Assembly (NCBI GenBank): GCA_002391185.1 | Contig: DGRY01000065.1 | Coordinates: forward strand, 1-7,267 | Direction: 5' to 3' | DNA: 7,267 nt | Source: Prevotella sp. UBA4376 | Lineage (GTDB): Bacteria > Bacteroidota > Bacteroidia > Bacteroidales > Bacteroidaceae | Shown: piece after piece, positions 4,726 through 7,267 of the stretch | How the letters are laid out: each line of letters starts with the position of its first letter | Position numbering within the stretch: the first letter of the stretch is position 1 | Translations under genes and position numbers: made by a program | Notes under the pieces: model-generated | The model's database searches: none | What the model was told of the DNA's origin: nothing | What the model saw: the letters and a program-made list of their open reading frames with translations, nothing else

Positions 4726-6000
4726 ATGAGTGAACCATTAGCAGAAAGAATGCGTCCTCGTACTCTCGATGAATACGTTGGGCAGAAACACTTGGTAGGA
4801 GAGGGGGCTGTTTTAAGAAAGATGATTGACAGCGGACATATCTCCTCGTTCATCCTGTGGGGGCCTCCCGGGGTGGGTAAGACAACTCTTGCCCATATAA
4901 TCGCTAATAAACTTGAGACACCTTTCTATACCCTGAGTGCTGTCACAAGTGGTGTTAAGGATGTGCGTGATGTGATAGAGAAAGCCAAGAATGGACGATT
5001 CTTTAATTCGGCTTCACCTATTCTTTTCATTGATGAAATTCATCGCTTTTCTAAGTCTCAGCAAGACTCATTGCTTGGTGCAGTTGAAAGAGGCATTGTT
5101 ACTCTTATTGGGGCAACAACAGAGAATCCTTCATTTGAAGTTATCCGTCCGTTACTTTCAAGGTGTCAGCTTTATGTGCTAAAATCACTTGACAAGGAGG
5201 ATATGCAGGGACTGCTTAACAGAGCAGTTTCCGAGGATATTGAGTTGAGTAAACTTAATATCGAATTGAAGGAAACCGACGCATTGATGCGATATAGTGG
5301 TGGTGATGCACGTAAATTATTGAATATATTAGAGTTAGTGGTATCTTCTGAAAGTAATGATAAAATTATTGTTACTGACAAAAAGGTTGAAGAACGCTTA
5401 CAGCAGAATCCACTTGCTTACGATAAGCAAGGCGAGATGCACTACGATATTATCTCGGCATTTATCAAGTCGATACGAGGAAGTGATCCAGATGCAGCTC
5501 TTTATTGGATGGCACGAATGATAGAGGGGGGAGAAGATCCACAGTTTATTGCCAGGCGTCTTGTTATCTCTGCTGCCGAAGATATAGGTTTGGCTAATCC
5601 TAATGCCTTGCTTTTGGCTAATGCAGCATTCGATGCAGTTATGAAAATAGGCTGGCCCGAAGGAAGAATTCCCTTGGCAGAAGCTGTTGTTTATCTTGCA
5701 ACGAGTGCAAAGAGCAATTCGGCATATAACGGAATAAATAGTGCTATTCAGTTAGTAAAGCAAACAGGAAACAAACCTGTTCCCCTTCATTTGAGAAATG
5801 CGCCAACAGAATTGATGGCACAGCTCGGTTATCATGATGGTTATAAATATCCCCACGATTATCCTGATAATTTTACCCCTCAGCAATATATGCCTGATGC
5901 TTTGCAAAACCAAAGACTATGGCATGCACAACATTCTCCTGCCGAGGAAAAACTTTATCAGAGAATGCTTGATAAATGGGGGGAAAGATATAAGAGTTAG
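4726..6000 (+). CDS. rarA: RarA/MgsA replication-associated AAA+ ATPase
   Basis: Cytoplasmic AAA+ ATPase related to clamp-loader subunits and RuvB, orthologous to E. coli RarA (MgsA) and eukaryotic Mgs1/WRNIP1. The family acts at stalled replication forks, with SSB as a known partner, and opens duplex ends. The 424-residue protein has PLAERMRP (4-11, the conserved family N-terminus), Walker A GPPGVGKTT (46-54, K52), Walker B ILFIDEIH (99-106, D103 E104), sensor 1 GATTENPSF (129-137), a likely arginine finger at R146 (LLSRC), sensor 2 GGDARKLLN (192-200, R196), and the tetramerisation/C-terminal region including YDIISAFIKSIRGSDPDAAL (240-259) and VPLHLRNAPT (352-361). Length is normal (E. coli about 447). 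I chose ATG 4726 because homologues begin just before PLAERMRP and because the open frame's extension back to a GTG at 4678 contains the promoter. Transcription is probably its own; it may read into the dehydrogenase 128 bases downstream, since no terminator with a T run separates them. Confidence 0.95.
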   Translation: MSEPLAERMRPRTLDEYVGQKHLVGEGAVLRKMIDSGHISSFILWGPPGVGKTTLAHIIANKLETPFYTLSAVTSGVKDVRDVIEKAKNGRFFNSASPILFIDEIHRFSKSQQDSLLGAVERGIVTLIGATTENPSFEVIRPLLSRCQLYVLKSLDKEDMQGLLNRAVSEDIELSKLNIELKETDALMRYSGGDARKLLNILELVVSSESNDKIIVTDKKVEERLQQNPLAYDKQGEMHYDIISAFIKSIRGSDPDAALYWMARMIEGGEDPQFIARRLVISAAEDIGLANPNALLLANAAFDAVMKIGWPEGRIPLAEAVVYLATSAKSNSAYNGINSAIQLVKQTGNKPVPLHLRNAPTELMAQLGYHDGYKYPHDYPDNFTPQQYMPDALQNQRLWHAQHSPAEEKLYQRMLDKWGERYKS

Positions 6001-6056
6001 GAATGTGTAATTTGGAGTGTGGCTTTGCAAGATACGTAAGCCGGCGTTTCTTTCTG

Positions 6057-6087
6057 GCTCGTCTTTCTTCCGCGAAGAAAGATGAGC
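6057..6087. promoter_or_regulatory. Strong hairpin between rarA and the dehydrogenase
   Basis: GCTCGTCTTTCTTC (6057-6070) pairs with GAAGAAAGATGAGC (6074-6087) over 14 bp, with one G/T pair and a CGC loop. No T run follows on either strand, so a classic terminator is unlikely. Just upstream are GGCTT/AAGCC (6021-6025, 6038-6042) and the palindrome GCCGGC (6040-6045). The piece is richer in G+C than its surroundings and resembles, from memory, repeated intergenic sequences in Bacteroidales. It could be a leader structure or mRNA stabiliser for the dehydrogenase; no clear TAnnTTTG box lies between the genes. Confidence 0.5.
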
Positions 6088-6128
6088 ATTGATAAAAGAA
6101 GTTCCATAAGGAATAAAAAGATTTAGAT

Positions 6129-7079
6129 ATGAAAATAGTAGAATTAGATGGATATGCTGCCAACCCTGGCGATTTGTCATGGGACGGATTAAAAGAGTTA
6201 GGCGACTTTGTACTTTATGATCGTACAAATTCAGAAGATGTTGTTGAGCGTGCTAAAGATGCCGACGCAATATTAATCAATAAAATAAAAATTACCGATG
6301 AGATTTTAGCCCAGTTACCCAAGCTAAAATACATTGGCGAATTGGCAACAGGTTACAATAATATCGACATAGAGGCAGCACGCAAGCGTGGAATTACAGT
6401 ATGTAATATCCCAGCCTATTCCACAGATAGCGTAGCCCAGATGACCTTTGCACATATTCTTAACATTACCAATCAGGTAGCACACTATGCTGATGAAAAC
6501 CGAAAGGGAAAATGGAGCAATAATCCCGATTTCTGTTATTGGGATACACCACTTCCTGAACTATCGACAAAAACTTTGGGAATATTCGGTTTGGGAAATA
6601 TAGGTATGAAGGTAGCCAAGATTGCGTTAGAGTTTGGTATGGATGTTTTTGCATATACAAGTAAGAACTCTGCCGATCTTCCTGCTGGTATTCAGAAAAC
6701 AACAATTGAAGGACTTCTTGGTGCAAGTGATATATTAACTCTCCATTGTCCACTTACAAAGGAAACCAGCGAACTGATAAACAAGAAAACTATAGCTATG
6801 ATGCGTCAAGGAGCTATTATCATTAATACAGGTCGCGGACAGCTTGTAAACGAACAGGATGTTGCTGATGCCTTGGAGAGTGGACACCTGTTAGGTTATG
6901 GTGCAGATGTAATGACAGTAGAACCACCTCATGCTGATAGTCCTCTGTTGAAACAACCTCATGCCTATATAACTCCACATATTGCATGGGCAACTAAAGA
7001 GGCTCGCCAACGATTACTCAACATTTGTGTTGAAAACATTAAGGCTTTCAAAGCAGGTCAGCCTATTAATGTTGTATAA
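6129..7079 (+). CDS. D-2-hydroxyacid dehydrogenase, glycerate dehydrogenase type
   Basis: NAD(P)-dependent reductase/dehydrogenase, most like glycerate dehydrogenase (hydroxypyruvate to D-glycerate); cytoplasmic. The 316-residue length is normal. The N-terminal substrate domain starts MKIVELDGYAANPGDLSWDG (1-20), a hallmark of the HprA-like branch; LATGYNNID lies at 72-80 and NIPAYSTDSVAQMTFAHILN at 93-112. The Rossmann domain carries GLGNIG (154-159, GxGxxG). Catalytic residues by family position are R236 (NTGRG), E265 (VEPP) and H284 (TPHIAWAT). After the second Rossmann strand (VFAYT, 173-177) there is T177 in place of the aspartate usual in strict NAD enzymes; this is common in the HprA-like group as I recall it, and leaves NADP use open. 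Other 2-hydroxyacids (such as 2-ketoacids from amino acids) are possible substrates. ATG 6129 fits the family start; AAGGA at 6108-6112 is too far upstream to be a convincing ribosome site. Possibly co-transcribed with rarA. Confidence 0.9.
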   Translation: MKIVELDGYAANPGDLSWDGLKELGDFVLYDRTNSEDVVERAKDADAILINKIKITDEILAQLPKLKYIGELATGYNNIDIEAARKRGITVCNIPAYSTDSVAQMTFAHILNITNQVAHYADENRKGKWSNNPDFCYWDTPLPELSTKTLGIFGLGNIGMKVAKIALEFGMDVFAYTSKNSADLPAGIQKTTIEGLLGASDILTLHCPLTKETSELINKKTIAMMRQGAIIINTGRGQLVNEQDVADALESGHLLGYGADVMTVEPPHADSPLLKQPHAYITPHIAWATKEARQRLLNICVENIKAFKAGQPINVV

Positions 7080-7127
7080 ACTTTCGCTTCGCTCTGTTTA
7101 TTATACTTGAGAATAAAAAAAGAAAAT

Positions 7128-7255
7128 GTGTATGAATGGAATACGGCTCAGAATGAGCCTATAATAATATTGATGCTTGGGCTTTTAGAAAGCAAGCTTT
7201 CCAAGCCCAATATCAATATCATTCTTCTCTTTCAGAGAAAAATTCATTCATACAC
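7128..7255. other. Cloverleaf-like folded element downstream of the dehydrogenase
   Basis: GTGTATGAATG (7128-7138) pairs perfectly with CATTCATACAC (7245-7255), closing a 106-base interior that holds three hairpins in series: GGCTCA-GAA-TGAGCC (7145-7159); a long arm ATATTGAT (7167-7174) / ATCAATAT (7212-7219) continuing as TTGGGCTT (7177-7184) / AAGCCCAA (7203-7210) and capped by GAAAGC-AA-GCTTTC (7188-7201); and TTCTCT-TTC-AGAGAA (7225-7239). On the minus strand the closing stem is followed by a T-rich tract (7127-7111). There is no ORF. It begins 49 bases after the dehydrogenase stop and may be a 3' structured region, a terminator for a gene entering from the right, a non-coding RNA or a small mobile repeat. 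It lacks tRNA signatures. Confidence 0.6.
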
Positions 7256-7267
7256 TAGAAAATAAAG

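Noticed and set aside
5873..6228. Minus-strand open frames across the rarA/dehydrogenase junction
   Set aside because: They overlap the well-supported coding ends and the hairpin block, have no promoter box and resemble translated repeat sequence rather than protein.
7128..7255. tRNA or tmRNA
   Set aside because: Despite the cloverleaf outline, the arm lengths are wrong and there is no T-loop GTTC consensus, anticodon arm or CCA end.
1..7267. A multi-gene novel system made of the five proteins
   Set aside because: All five belong to recognisable families with unrelated roles, separate promoters or opposite strands; nothing in spacing or content ties them together.

Overview
The window looks like chromosomal DNA from a Bacteroidota member, most likely Bacteroidales and close to Prevotella/Segatella. 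The evidence is AT-rich DNA, promoters of the Bacteroidota type (TTG, about 19-20 bp, then TAnnTTTG) at several gene starts, no Shine-Dalgarno sequences ahead of most starts, a DUF3575 outer-membrane protein (a family I know from Bacteroidota), and C-rich hairpin repeats between genes. The genus is inferred from style, not proven.

Layout, left to right. 1-63: promoter and leader. 64-1293 (+): uracil/xanthine-type NCS2 permease (UraA-like), followed by a strong intrinsic terminator. 1346-1454: short gap with a promoter-like box and a second terminator, possibly a small RNA. 1518-2969 (+): secreted GH125 exo-alpha-mannosidase with its own promoter. 2970-3285: a 316-base gap without a gene between convergent genes, filled with repeats and hairpins: two C-rich repeat copies in opposite orientation, each abutting a stop codon, a tandem heptamer, palindromes, and a long-armed inverted repeat enclosing three small hairpins. 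3286-4545 (-): exported protein with an OmpA-like domain and a DUF3575 barrel, with a problematic start codon. 4546-4725: divergent promoter region. 4726-6000 (+): RarA/MgsA AAA+ ATPase, whose promoter box almost touches the ATG. 6001-6128: spacer with a strong hairpin. 6129-7079 (+): D-2-hydroxyacid dehydrogenase of the glycerate dehydrogenase type. 7080-7267: a four-stem folded element of about 128 nt.

The five protein genes do not form an evident pathway. They are nucleobase uptake, mannoside trimming, an envelope protein, replication-fork maintenance and hydroxypyruvate/glycerate metabolism, mostly with their own promoters or on opposite strands. I see no phage, insertion sequence, CRISPR array, toxin-antitoxin pair or defence system. 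The least explained sequence is in the intergenic DNA, especially the two folded elements at 3083-3174 and 7128-7255. They share an architecture (outer stem plus three hairpins, with a T-run after the stem on the minus strand) but not an obvious sequence.
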